Positions 22,923 to 35,168 of a DNA stretch of 64,000 bases are shown here, piece after piece (the first letter of the stretch is position 1; each line of letters opens with the position of its first letter). This DNA comes from Dactylonectria macrodidyma (taxonomy: Eukaryota > Ascomycota > Sordariomycetes > Hypocreales > Nectriaceae). The stretch is from positions 744,001-808,000 of the forward strand of contig JAGMUV010000005.1 of the NCBI GenBank assembly GCA_020744425.1, in the 5' to 3' direction. Made by a program: the position numbers and the translations under genes. The notes below the pieces were generated by a model. That model ran no database searches, was not told where the DNA came from, and worked only from the letters and a program-made list of their open reading frames with translations.

Positions 22923-25712
22923 CTAGTGTGAATTTAGGGAAAGCCCTTGGAAGGTTCCCACCCAGTCATTCTGAGGAGCAAGGGGCGATGCTCCCTGCGA
23001 GTGCGGTGTTGGGCTCGGCCCAGACTGTGGGTTGGGAAACCGGTGTCGCATGGACTGGTAGTCACCGGGCTGCTGGAGATGTCCTCCAGAGAACCCATCC
23101 ACATTGGGGCTGCCTCCAGGAACGTAAGGAGCGTTGGTTCTGGGGTTTCCAAACGCCCCGAATTGTCCGTAAGGGTAGTTCGATGGCGGGTAGCCAGATG
23201 GCTGGCTATGCCCTCGATCGCCTCCAAAGGGCTGAGTGAAGGTGGGTCGGAATCCGCGACCATCCCTGGGCCCAGTAGTGAACGCAGGAGGAGGTTGATG
23301 CTGCTCTTGCGACTGCTGGTTCTGACGACGATCATTTCCACCAGAAGCACGGGTGACACCCACGGCGCCAGGTCCGATGCCGCTTGGGGCCTGAATACCA
23401 AGAGTTGGGCTGGCGAACGATGCAGGGTTGATGGCAGACATCCAGATTCGAGTCTTGTAAATCTTGAAGAGATCCGTGACAAGTGAATTAAAGTTGATGT
23501 AGCTGTCGGCAAAATAGTAGAAGGTCAATTTCTTCCAATCCCTGGTTCAGATATTAGAGTGAGTCCTGAAGACAACCGGGCGAAACACTTACATCTGGAA
23601 CTCAGCGTCAAGAATCTCCATGTTCAGGCCGTGTTCCTTGACCTTCTGCATGCACACTCTCTTCGCCTTTGCCTCCTGACCTTCCTTGTCCCGCAAGGAG
23701 TGCACTTCGTGGCTCTGGGCAAGGCGTTTGATGAGCTTGGGTCGAAGCTCGCCTGCGTTCGGCTCTTGCATGTGGTGTTGGTTCTGAGGCCCCATGCCTC
23801 CAACAGCGCTCCCTTGGAGGCCGGTGGATGAGGCGAGAAGGCCGGCACCAGCGCCTTCCTGCGCAGCAGCTGCACCTTGAGAATACATCATGAGCCACTT
23901 GTATTGCTCCTCTGCGTAATGTTCTTTCAGGTCTTTGGCACTTTGCCAGTCAACGTTGTCCTTTGCGACAGTTCCGAGGTCGGTACCGCGGTCTGCCTCG
24001 ACAATGACGAGGTCTCCTGGTTTAACAGTCAAGCCAGTGCCTTCCTGAATATAGAACACGTCGGCTCTGGCGCATTTAAAAAGAACAATGTGAAGGAGCT
24101 GATTGTGGCGCGGCTGCGCGATGCTGTACACATTGCGGTGGGGAGATGGGGCCCGGTTCGTGTATGGCCCAGGAAGCCCATACGGCGAGGGGTACTGAGT
24201 GTTGAAGCCAGGTTGAAACGCACCACCGAGGTTGGCTCCTCCACCAAAATAGGGAGCAGCTGCTGGCAGTGTTAGATTTCCGTCTCGACAAACACACAAG
24301 GACTATTACGTACCATTATTGCCAGCCCCAAAGCTCGCAGGGTCGGGATATCCTGGGGGGTATTCCTGCGTCTGCTGCACCTCGGCGACAGAAGCTTCCA
24401 TTGCCGCGACAGAATCCGGAATAGAGCTGATAGATCCTTGGCGGGTAGGCATATTTGCGAACGAATGACGCCTGCTCTGGGAAATATCTGTAATGGGGAA
24501 ATTTAAAGAGCTCGACCAGAGGGCCTTCTTCAGGTTGGCGTTGTCGTTCTTGCGAGTCTCCATGCCAAAAGGACCGCGCAGAGACCCCGGACCATACTCG
24601 CTCATGCGTCTGTTCATGGCCCGTTTGGCCAGCGCCTCACCAGACTCGTTGGCTTCGTCGAGCTCGTCAATGGCGAAATCAGACTCTTCGGGCACTGATT
24701 CTCTCAGGGAGTAGCCGTTTCCAATGTACGATGCGCCTGTTGCAGCGCGAGGCCGAATGCGAGCATTGTATTGTTGTTGCTGGCGAAGGATCGCGTTTTC
24801 TCTGGCGAGCATTTCGATCGTCTTTGCCTCTGAAGTCTGATGGAAGGAGCCCTGCATAGACTCGCTCGCGCTTTCGTCATCGTCGTCTTCGACCTCCTTC
24901 ACCTTTCCAAGCATTGATCCATCGTTTGCCATCTCGCTCAGCATGCTAGGCCGAGATGGCCGGTGCTGCAGGGCAGGGTGTCCAGGATGCCCTGGATGCC
25001 CAGCGTGTCGCGCGCGGCCGAGGATAGCGGAGGAGCTCATGGATGGCGCTGCAGGGTTGGTCTCAGGGTCTTGCTGACCGACGGAGTATGATTGCGAGCG
25101 ATAGGTTTTGGGGGTAGGGTGGAGTGGAATCGCAAAAGGTATTTGCGAATTTGCAGAGGGGTCGCGTGACACTGGAGATGTTTGCATTTCGCCGCCGAAG
25201 AAAGAGTTGCCTCCAGCGCCAGGGGGCATCGTTGATGTGGGAGATGGCAACACCTCGCTGAGTCTTGATGGAGGGTCTTTGCGCTCCGTATTCCATATGC
25301 CTGTTCCCCAAGGGAACGTAGACCCAGTGGGGGCGCGTCCCATGACGGAAGAAGTAGAATGCGAACCCCACGTGCCGGCACCAGTCTCGGCCGATGGGGT
25401 ACTGGGATGAGATGCAGTTGGAGACATCGAGTTGCTCGCAAATGATCCTTTGCGAGGACGACCTAGGGACTGCGACGTCTCGTTCAACCACGAAGGCCGT
25501 CGAACTGGCTTCGGGGGTTGTGAGGCCTGCTGAGCGGAATCCTGGCGATGGTCTACTTCGTCGTCCGAACTCACCAGAGCCTCGGAGTCGGGAGTAGAGG
25601 TCCTAGCGTGCAGTTTTTCTAGGAGAAGGGACTGGGTGTTTGCCGATGCTTGAGAGTAGTTCCCTTGGCCCAGTCTCGAAGGCGGGCCCGTCTTGAGGGG
25701 AGCAGAGCTCAT
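22923..25712 (-). CDS. PSP1 C-terminal-domain protein
   Basis: Three exons: 24314-25712, 23593-24262 and 22923-23541, about 895 residues. The first 460 residues are Ser/Pro-rich and disordered, with a GHPGHPGHP mini-repeat and a predicted helix EAKTIEMLARENAILRQQQQ. The PSP1 domain runs from about residue 519 (LLHIVLFKCARADVFYIQEG, KPGDLVIVEADRGTDLGTV) to about 715. It ends AKRVCMQKVKEHGLNMEILD, DWKKLTFYYFADSYINFNSL, VTDLFKIYKTRIWM, and is interrupted by a Gly/Ala/Gln loop. The C-terminus is Pro/Gly/Gln-rich. Fungal PSP1 proteins were named from a yeast multicopy suppressor of DNA polymerase alpha mutants, and the biochemical role is not settled. The intron 2 acceptor is ambiguous by 3 nt (CAGCAG). 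Start chosen at MSSAPLKTGPPSR; the frame is open 30 codons further up. Confidence 0.85.
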
Positions 25713-26900
25713 CGTCCTTGCAGAAGAAAGGCAAGCGATCCAACTTCCTCCAACCAACCCCGAGTCAATCCGACAAACAGCAGAGGAGGTGAAATGGCCC
25801 ACAGACGCGCGTGGTCGGCGGGTACTTCAGGTGGCGAATCTAGATTTGAGGTCGAGGGTGTGGTCGCCTAATGTGTAAAGCAGGCAGACTTCGGGAGGGT
25901 TTGGTGTTTGGGAGTTCGTAGAAGACGAGATGGTGAGGGGTGAAGTGAGAAGGTGCGCAAATTGATTTAATTCGGGGGATATATGGGGGAAAGAACTGTG
26001 ACTGGTCAGTTGGCTGATCTCATGATGGGTGCTTGTTGCTGCATCAAACGCGACAAGGTGAATGGCCACGGCTGGGCCTGTTTCGGTGAGGGGAAACAAA
26101 ACCCCGTGACACAATTGAACTGGAGGGACGAAGCGAGCGCGATTGTTTGGGGACCCAAACGCACAGCCCGTGTTCGTCACGGAATGCGACGGGCGACAAC
26201 TTTGTCGTGTCAAAGCGTGATGCAGCTCCAATGGGGGTGGCGCATGACCGCGATGAGAGGTGATTGGAAGTTAACTTACCAGAGACGTAAATCTCAGGGT
26301 ATGTCTATGGGTAAGGCGTCAAACGGGCCAAACTTCTAGGTCGTTACAAACAGATGAAACGTGGAAGAAAAGAGAAGAGTGCAGCCAGGCTGATGAGAGG
26401 CGGCTTCGTAAGTGGCGACTGATGGTGGCGGAGATGTGCGAGTCGACGGAAGGTAAAAGGTACGGAGGAGGAAGGCGATTAGTGTCGGAGGAGGCTAAAG
26501 GATGAGGGTATAAAGATGTCTAAACCGGCGCGTCTAACCCAAGGCCCAAAAGGAAAAAAGATTCAAGCAATCAGTAAGGCGGGGAGAAGAGAGGTAGGCG
26601 CAAGCACCCATTCGCGAGTGGGAGTCTGGAGGGGGAAGAAGGAAGTGCGATTGATGGAAGTGAGGATTGGTTGGGGAGACGTGGGAGCTACGGCGACGAC
26701 AAAGGGAACTAGTCGAGGCCCATTGTTGGTGAAAAGGCTCGCAAGCAGCAGGCGCGCAAGGCCGGCGCCACAGACACTGAGAGAATGACGCGGGGCTGAC
26801 CTGTCGTGGAGCAGAGGCGACGAAAGGGAAAGCCAAGCGGGTGGAGGGTGGCGAGCACTGGACTGGGCTAGTCAAGGTCTCAAGTCTCTAGTCAAGTCAA

Positions 26901-26923
26901 TGTCGAAGTCGAAGTCGAAGTCA
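26901..26923. repeat. Hexamer repeat (GTCGAA)n
   Basis: Three to four GTCGAA units in tandem in the presumed upstream region of the PSP1-domain gene. Confidence 0.75.
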
Positions 26924-27180
26924 GGCCAGCAAGCGACAAAACGCGACAGCAACAGCGTCGGCGGCGATGACGGTGGTGGTGACAGTGACGGGGCGAGGCG
27001 ACAATGCCGGTGACAGTGACAAGTCACAAAGCGGGCGTGTTTGGCAGGAGCGAGGACAGCGGGAGGCGGCAGATGGGAAGCGGAGGAGAAGAGGATGAAG
27101 AAGATGGGGAGAGGATGGACTGCGGTCGGAAGACGGAAGGCGGGGGAGGACAGCGGAGGGCTGCAGAGAGGGTACGTCGT

Positions 27181-27209
27181 GTTGCGTAGCGTTGCGTTGC
27201 GTTGCGTCG
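27181..27209. repeat. Pentamer repeat (GCGTT)n
   Basis: About five GCGTT/GCGTA/GCGTC units in tandem in non-coding sequence. Confidence 0.75.
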
Positions 27210-30200
27210 CGCGGCGCTGTTGCTGCTGATGCGGCGGCGACGATGCGTAAGGTAGTGTTGGAGATGTGATGCGACACAAGACCAGGTGCCTGCGGTTGCT
27301 TCGAGTGTGGTGCTTTTGCGAACCTGGACGATATGGATTGGTAGATTCTTGGGTTCTCTTTCGGGGGGGGAGGGGAATCCTGCCGCCGCCTGGACTGAGA
27401 GCTGGTGGTGGGTGCGTGTGCCGCGCTGGAGTCTAGGTACAGTTCTGCACAGGCGACAAGCGGCGCAGCAGGGACCTGAGGTATCTAACGCTGGTCTGGG
27501 CTAGGTTGGTAGGGTCTAGGGGGATTTGTGCTATTGGTGGTCGCAGTTGCGGCGCGACAGGCTTCCTTTACCGGGGCTGAAAGTCTGGGAGTCTAGGATT
27601 CTGTGGTGTCTAGGATTCTGGTGTCTGGGACGACCGACGGCGGATGTGGACTGGGGAGAGATGAGGCTAGTACGGAGACAGCCTTGCCTTTTGGGATTCG
27701 TCTCTTGGGAGAACCACGACAAGTGGAGCGGGGAGTGGAGAGTTGAGGGTGGAGAAGAAGGGGTCCAGAAAAGATGCACAGAGTTAGCCAGAGAAGAGGG
27801 GACGTTCCGTTGCCTAGTATCAGATGGGAGATGGGAGATGGGGAATAAAAAGCAGGTTAGTGCGGTGTTCGGAGAAGGGTGGCCGGCGCCTAGGTGCTTT
27901 GTGTGGCGTGTGTAGAGATAGACAGGATGAACGTGGAGTTTGGTTGAGCAGATCTGGCACTGGATATTTGGGGTGAGGATGAAAAAGGGAAGAAAAAGAA
28001 ATCAACGACAAGGCGAGATGGCGGGCAGACGTTAATACACACCCCCTAAACCTAAATCAAAGGTTCGCATTTTATTATTAGGTAGTCTGCGGCCACCAGC
28101 AGTTGCGACGATGATGGTGATCTGACGGCTCAGCTTGTTAGGCTAGAATTCGGTAGCGAACCAAGCAATTGGGCTCGGAGTAATACAGGGTAGCCGTCCT
28201 GGTGCTGTGCGGATTTCGTTCGTAGTGTGGAGGTCTGGGGAGAGCTAACGAGGAGGCTTCGGCACCTGCTAGGCCATGGACGCTAAATTGGCGGCTGAGG
28301 GCAAGATGCTGGACGTTCGAACTTGCACAGGCGAGTTTGCTGGGTTCTGAGGGCGATGGGCAACTGATTTTGACAGGCTCTTTCGTTTGGGAGGGGCTGC
28401 ATGTCGCAAAAGGGTGGTAAAATGGACTGGGGCGTAACCGTATGATTGGCGAGAACAGGACAAGGACCAAACCCGTTCCCGCTTCGCACAGCAGAGGCAA
28501 GTACAGACGATGACGACAAAGAAGACGTTGCGAGAGGGGATGAATGGTCGCAGGAATCGGCAACCAGTCATGCGGAGTCCGAACACAAAAACATGAGGAT
28601 GAGGGGCTCTCTAGAACTTCTGTATGATTGAAGGATGTGGTCTTCGGTACTTGGAGCCATTGAGTCTAACCCCTGATATGCGCCAGGTACTTGCCTGATG
28701 GCCGTGGTGCTCAACTGGCAATGATATTCCTACCTAGCGATTCTACCGTGGTCTGTCTGGACCTGTGGAGGATAGAATTGATGCCCCCCCTGGCCTCCCA
28801 AGGCTGGAATAGGAGTTTCAAGAACGGCTAGGACGGGGGTCACATCATGTACCCTGCCTCTGCAGGCGACAAAAGCTGCCAATGGCTGCAACTGCCTGGA
28901 CAAACGGAGGTCGCGCGCGAAAGGCTGGCACTTGTAACTAATGATGCACCTGGACAGGGGAAGCAAGCATACGGATGAGGACCCGTTGTACGAATAGCCG
29001 ACAGCCACCACCAGAGCATTGGAAACGGCCAACCGGCGGCCCCCAGAGCAGTGCATAATCCACACTGTCCGCACCCATTCTGTGACCTAGTGGAGGAGTC
29101 AGCAGTGGGGAGCCGGCTCTGTTAGAGAAAATGGTGGAGGGCTGTTTAAATTCGTGATGTATCGCCGATGCCGATGGAAGACAGGTCAATAGTGGATGGT
29201 GGGTTGGATGCCGCGTCGTATGTACGTGCAGGGCTTGTCTGGTTGCAGTGAAAGCGGATTGGATGCTCCACATACGCGCTACTTGGAAGAAGCTCATCGT
29301 CCACCCCACCTGGCCCGGACCACCCAAGCTACCACCAAGCCCAACCAGGCAGCCCCAGGACGAGAGCATCAGGTGAATCAATGTGGAAGAGGGGACGAGG
29401 GGGAGGAACGGACACCAGCCCCGCCGCCACTGCTCCAGGTTCCGGCCAACGATGATGGCGCTCTTCAACTTGGGTTTTTTGAGGGCTTCGAGGCGCGTTG
29501 TTGAGCCTAGAACTAGGTGGACACGGCATTATTTGCTGCCACTACTTTCTACTCGTAGAGCTTGGTGTGGGCTGGGCAGTGTTGGGCAAGCATCTTGAGA
29601 GTGGCATTCCTGTCTGGAGTGGCGCCAGGAAACAAAGCAAGGTCTCCTCACTTCGACAACTCACAATCCCGGACTCGTCCCGCCGTTGGCTCTCCAAACC
29701 GTTGCCCGTTCGTTAATTGATTACTACCGCTCATCAAGTTTCCGTCCCCTCCTCGAACCACCCAATACCGGCAGACTGATGAGGAACACCCCGCCACTTC
29801 AACCCAAGCGACTCTCGGAACCTCGGAGCACGACCCTGTGGCTCTCGGATGGCAGGCATTACCCCTCGCGAGGCGGTCTTTCTCAATCAAGCAGATGGAC
29901 CTTCATTCGCCCATTGATATACAGTGAAAGATTTACAATTCACACGGTGCTTAATAAATGCTCCTGCTTGCCTGTTGTTGACAAACTTCCTGACCCGGAG
30001 CATCGTCGCCTTTTCCTGAATTATGCAGCATCGTCATCATAATCGACATCATAGCTCCAGTCGTGGGTGGCCTCTTCCGTCATCAGCTGATGACCAACGG
30101 TAGAGTGGTGGGACTGTTCCTTTTGTCAGTATGCTTGGTCCTGAGCCCAACCAAACAGCCAGCTCTTCCCCCCTCTCCGGCACGGGTTTGTGGGCCACAG

Positions 30201-31878
30201 CGAGCCTATGCTCGGGGGTGATGCATTGACCGAGGCTGCTAATGCCGTTTTGTTTAACATCGCATCTCCCTGTGTTGAGCCCTGTAGATCACCCTCTGGC
30301 CCTTCAAGCGAGTCCTGGGATGCATTTCCCTTTTGGTCTCTGGACGAACAGGGCCTTCAATTATCTGCATCCTTGACACTTTGGCCAGGGAACACAGCCG
30401 GGCCCTGCGCACGCTGTGCGATGAACAACCCATTTTCGCTTGGGTGGTTTGCCCAGTCGGCTTCCAAGTGGCTGCTAAAACGACCCTATCCTTGAAGCAG
30501 TGGCCTTCATCCTCGCACCCCCCTGTGGGAGGTTAGCACGCGGCTCGGCTTTGTTCTGCTGAGAGGCATCGATCGCCACACACGACAGCGATCCTCAACT
30601 GGGGTCGCGAGAGGCGCGTTAAGTGCCTCTAGCTGTGTAACCCCTACCAACATCGTCTGTCATGCCTTGATGCCCTTGGACGGCAGATGGCCACTGAGCA
30701 GACGCTGTGAAAGCTTGGCGCATGCTGTGGGGGATAATCGCAAAGTTTCTTTACGCGTACGATGCTCGAAATTACTGATGATTTAGGGTAACATCGAGAG
30801 CGGATTCGCCATCTCTCCATCGTTGAGAGCTAGGGACTTGAGATAATGAGCCAACTGCAAAAAATCGAGGCCTAAGGATATGGCCACAGATATGGCCAAG
30901 ATGCGCGCGATACCATGTCTCATCCCACATGGACAGCTTCACACCAAACCGACCGGGACTTCCCTAGACAAGCCTACGTGTTCCGGGCGTTGAGCATCAA
31001 GCACTGTGGCGCCTTGCATTTACTGTCCGACTTCCTCATCAGTCTGTCAAGCCTCCGTCGACTGTCAGGCAACGCCACATTCTTATAACACGCGTGAACC
31101 TACCACCACTGAGCAGGAGGGGAAGATGTTGTATGGCCACTGACTTTAGATGCTCGATTGGTATCGCGTCACGCGCCGTGCTCTCCGGATATGTTGCTTG
31201 GGAGCAGCTTGGGCCCCTGAACGAGCCCAGACTGCTCCGTCGATGGGGCCGCGGACCTAATTGCTCGCCACGGCACAGTGGCATTGTCGGATAGACTACG
31301 GAGTACTGGAGGGTCGATTGGGACCGTTGGGGATGACTTGCATGACTACCGAGGTACATTCGACGCGTTCATGCCACAGTTTAGCCACCACCAGATCGAC
31401 TGTAAACCTGGGGTACGGGGCCTGCATGTCACTGCGATGCCTGCAAATCGAGGCCTTTTCCTGGTACCTGTCTACCTGGGCCGACTTGGCATGGGGAGAA
31501 GGCCGCTAGGGATTTGCCGTTGATGCCAGTCACCAGGGACCACTGGAGTTGTCGATCTACACACAAGGGGCTACATGGCAAGCACATTTACTCAAGCAAT
31601 ACGAAGTAATTAAGCAGGCCTACGAACGGGAATGACGCATATCGTGAAGAGCTTGGCGTCTACTGATTCTATGTGCTAAAAACGGCCAGGTGCGTCTCTC
31701 AACTCGTGTCCGATGCCGCGGACTTGTCGGAACTGAATTGGTGACCTAAGGAGGCCCATCACCCATGGCTCAGAAGTGGGGGCTCCCCGCCATTGGCCCG
31801 TCATCTGGGTGTCAGTCAAGGCGGGGGTTTACCCCGGATTTCTCCTCATTCTAGACCCCCGAATAGTACCTGAACGTA

Positions 31879-31926
31879 CAGCAGAAGCAGCAGCAGAAGC
31901 AGCAGCAGAAGCAGCCGCCGCCACTG
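31879..31926. repeat. CAG/AAG trinucleotide repeat
   Basis: A nine-base unit of the type GCAGCAGAA is repeated about five times and followed by CCGCCGCC. One frame reads as poly-Ala/Glu, but no gene context supports translation. Confidence 0.8.
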
Positions 31927-32680
31927 CAGCACATGCATCCGCTGCCCTCCCCGATGCACGTCTTCACACCAGGAGCATCATTGCTTAATTTCATCTCGCC
32001 TAGCTGTCTTTAGCGAATGTGTGGCAACGACATTGGGTCAGGGCATTGCCATCCACGAGTGGCCGGCCATTGTCACGTCCAGAGAGCAACCTCTAGATCG
32101 GTAACATCCGAGTCCAGTCTCATCATCTGTCGCCCGGCCAGGGCAGGCCTAACAAGCCATAGCACTGAGGTTTGAATTAGTCCGTCACTAGCTCAGGTGT
32201 CAGACGTTCGCCGCTGGTCCCGTACACGTGCAGTGGCAGAGCAGCACGAGACCTCAAAAGTGCTATGGTGGTGGCTGTGGTCCGCTGGAGCAGGGAGTTA
32301 CACTGCGTCTCCACCATACCAGGGTCTGCAGTCAAACCCTGCTGCCATTGGAGAATTGACTTGCCCAGCAGCTAGTTAGGCTTGATCGACTCAAAGTTCA
32401 CACGCACCTCTACTCCCAATCCGGCCAGAGGTGGAGGGAAGTCTTCTTGGGAATACTTGAATTCTCCAGCCATGACGACCTGCAGCAGACCAGGGTTCCC
32501 GAGATTTACTACGTAAAGAACGCTGGCATGGAATTTGTCGTATTTCAGCTTTGCTGTAATGGACCCTCGACTTTTAAATCGGATAAGGATGAATTACGTG
32601 GTCGTAGGAAGAACCAGATAGTGTACAACTTGGCTCAATGAAGATGAGTATTCGTGGGTATCATGAAGTTTGCCGCCAGT

Positions 32681-32689
32681 TATTATACA
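32681..32689 (-). promoter_or_regulatory. Puf4-type element UGUAUAAUA in the NFU1 3' region
   Basis: On the minus (sense) strand, starting 27 bases after the NFU1 stop codon, lies an exact UGUAHAWUA match. It is almost certainly inside the NFU1 3'UTR because of its closeness to the stop. Confidence 0.5.
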
Positions 32690-32715
32690 GACACAGGAAA
32701 GGAAAGCTGTTCCCT

Positions 32716-33705
32716 TTATCCAGTCGAGGCCTGAGCTGCCTTCTGCTGCTTCAGCTTTTCCTCAAACTTTTCAAATTCCTGCAATGCGATTTCTTCTTCT
32801 TGGTCGAGCACTTGCTTCACTCCCTTTACCTCCTCAATCTGGTAGATATGTCAGTATTATGTTGGGATGCGACATCAAATCGTCAGTGAGCAGGGTGAAC
32901 GTACGTAGTGCATAAGCATGCCCTCGATGCCGTTCTTCAAGGTGACGGTGCTCGAGTCACAGGTACGGCAGGCGCCTCGAAGTCGGAGGAGTACATATCC
33001 GTCGTCATCAAAGCCTCTGAAGTCAATATCACCGCCGTCCTCTTGAATCGCAGGCCGGATGCGAGTCTCGAGCAGCTCCTTGATCATTCCGACGACCTCG
33101 CTGTCGTCCTCGTTGTACGCCAGACTATCCTCCTCGACTTCGTGGCCTGCCTCGCCCTCCTTGCGTTCGACCACATTGACGAGGGTTTCGCCTGATGTGA
33201 TTGCCTCCGTGATGAGCGCAAAGATCTCAGGGCGGACGTGGGCCCAGTTAGCGTCGGCGGCCTTGGTGACGGTGATGAAATCGGCGCCGTAGAAGACGGA
33301 CGTGATGCCATCGATGTTCATGAGCTTGGCGGCTAGGGGCGAGGGGTATGGCGGCGCAATTGTCGCCCGGGGGTTCATGTACTCGATGAAGGGCGTGTTC
33401 AGCGCTTCAGGCACGACCCGGTGGTTCGGTAAGAACTTGAGGGCGTCCGGGTTTGGAGTGTTCTCGGTCTGGATGAAGATGGTTCGGACGCCGCTGCCGA
33501 CACCGGCGAGGCTAGGAGCGGCATATCGGCAAGACGTATAGGCCTGAGGTCGGGCACCGGCTGCGACGGCGACGGCTGGTAGGCCGGATCGGGTGCTCAG
33601 CGAGCGAGTCCATCGCGGCGCTGCTCGAAGCGACGTTTTGGTGACGGGCCGGGGGACGGCGGCTAGGACCCGAGAGATGAGTCGGGGTGCTCGTGAGGTA
33701 GCCAT
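32716..33705 (-). CDS. NFU1: Mitochondrial iron-sulfur cluster scaffold/carrier NFU1
   Basis: Two exons (32905-33705 and 32716-32838), 307 residues. Nfu1 acts late in the mitochondrial ISC pathway, handing 4Fe-4S clusters to targets such as lipoate synthase and aconitase-type enzymes. Residues 1-80 are Arg/Ser/Ala-rich and typical of a mitochondrial presequence. The Nfu N-terminal domain begins IFIQTENTPNPDALKFLPN. The NifU-like C-terminal domain contains EDGGDIDFRGFDDDGYVLLR and the cluster-binding Cys pair in GACRTCDSSTVTLKNGIE. Exon 2 encodes the acidic/Gln-rich tail starting IEEVKGVKQVLDQEEE. ATG 33705 is chosen because it opens a good presequence; the frame extends about 100 codons upstream without conserved sequence. 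It is divergent from the HIT-finger gene, 428 bases away. Confidence 0.93.
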
Positions 33706-34133
33706 TTCGATAGGTGGTGTATATTCGCAAGAAAGACGAAGAGAAAGGGCGATGAGAGGGCGTAGGGCGAAGACAAGACCAGCAAAATGCCTCTTGAAGA
33801 GGAGAAAAAGACGTTGGCGTTGTAGCTCGGCTCGCAACTTTTCGCCGCCGAACGGTTCGGTCATAGCAGCCATAGCAGCCGTGGAGGCTGTGATAGGCCC
33901 GAGCATTAGTAATACCTGGGCTATGATGCAATGGCAAGTACCGACAACGGACCCACCTGTGCCTAATTTTTTTTCCATTCCGACGCATCTCACCAAACGG
34001 TTGCGATAGAGTGACGCGCGGGGCATTTTTTTTTTGTGAAGCGATCGATCGGCCTAGAGGAAACCCACTCTTCACTCGCGTTGCTTTGTTTAGATTTTAC
34101 AATTATTTTCAATCCCCAGTTTCTCAGAGGGCA
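33706..34133. promoter_or_regulatory. Shared intergenic promoter region between NFU1 and HIT-finger gene
   Basis: The start codons of two divergent genes are 428 bases apart, so both promoters and leaders must fit here. The region contains poly-T/A runs near 33968 and 34026. No sharp motif stands out. Confidence 0.5.
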
Positions 34134-34960
34134 ATGTCGACGTCGCCCGTCATCAAGGACGAAGTAGACCAGCCGTCATCGTCACAGACCGCAGTTCCGT
34201 CCGAGGTCGCTGGCGATCCTGTTCAGGCTGACGACGCGGTCCCGAAAGATGGCGATGAAGCTGACGGCGCGCCTGCGCCAGCTCCCAAGGCCTCGCTGTG
34301 CGGCGTGTGCCATGTGAACCCGCCCAAGTACAAGTGTCCGCGATGCTACCTGCCATAGTAAGCGTTTTCCTGAAGCCGTCCTTTCTGTTGCGCGCTGGAA
34401 GCTAACCATCTTGAAGCTGTTCAGTCCCATGCAACAGGTCCCATCGCGAAAACCATCCCCCCGACCCTGAGCCTCAACACAAAACTGAACCCTCACAAAT
34501 ACAAGCTCCCGACGCCCAATCAACTTCACCTACACCTGCTCTACCTTCTGATCCAACCAACCCCTTCCGCGTCCTCGAAGGATCCAACAAGCTTCGCCTC
34601 CTCTTCCAAAAGTACCCTTCGCTCCCCGACCAGCTCCTTCGCATCCACGCCGCAACCCTCCCTCCCCAAGAACCCGAATCCAAGAAAAACACCATCCCCG
34701 CCTCGCTACTCAAGGGCCTCCCGCCAAAGAAGCAGACATGGAACCACGACATTGGGATCCAAAACGGGAAAGAGGCTTTGCGCAAGGCCCGGCGAGCCCA
34801 CGGTAAGGAGGGCGATGCGATCCGTGAGTATTCGGAGCTCATCCTGCATATCATGAACACGGACAGCTCCGGGTCGGATATGACAGACCTGCTGCGGCAG
34901 CAGCTGGCGCAGGAGGATACCAGCCTCATCGAGCGCCTGATGTCGGAAGAGAAGCATTAA
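34134..34960 (+). CDS. HIT-type zinc-finger protein (Hit1/ZNHIT3-like)
   Basis: Two exons (34134-34357 and 34417-34960), 255 residues. The intron ends with a GCTAAC branch site and AAG acceptor and splits the finger. Residues about 55-85 form the HIT finger, CGVCHVNPPKYKCPRC joined to YCSVPCNRSHRENH, with paired Cys and His ligands. In yeast, Hit1 with this finger works with Rsa1 in box C/D snoRNP assembly in the nucleus; ZNHIT3 is the human counterpart. The following region carries LRLLFQKYPSLPDQLLRIHA, which resembles the segment after the finger in that family. The C-terminus, MTDLLRQQLAQEDTSLIERL, is an amphipathic helix. The N-terminal 50 residues are acidic and disordered. Assignment to Hit1 rather than another HIT-finger protein is inference. 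Confidence 0.85.
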
Positions 34961-35168
34961 ACCGGCCCGAGTTTCGACATGATGGCTGGGCCGTAATCGA
35001 AACATGTAATGAGTCTTTGTAAGAAAAGGAGACCTTTACTTGGAAAATAGTTAATGATAATGAGACTGATTTGAGCGGAAGGTAGGTTCGCATATTAGTG
35101 TTTGTGCGACAAACCTCAAGCATCCATTTCCATCATCGCTACGGCTGCCTTGAACGCCTAATTGTTTC

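Larger units (their letters stand above)
25713..32715. other. Seven-kilobase gene-poor interval
   Basis: No gene could be supported on either strand. From 25.7 to about 28 kb the sequence is strongly purine-rich on the plus strand (pyrimidine-rich on the minus). This fits a long promoter and leader for the PSP1-domain gene. From 28 to 32.7 kb there are only short, overlapping frames without protein-like composition, plus simple repeats. I saw no transposase, reverse transcriptase, terminal repeats or obvious C-to-T mutation signature. Confidence 0.5.

Noticed and set aside
31776..31988. Frame with a poly-Ala/Glu run
   Set aside because: It is produced by the CAG/AAG trinucleotide repeat, with no splice or homology support.
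33706..34026. Upstream extension of NFU1
   Set aside because: It would hide the mitochondrial presequence that begins at ATG 33705 and shows no conserved sequence.
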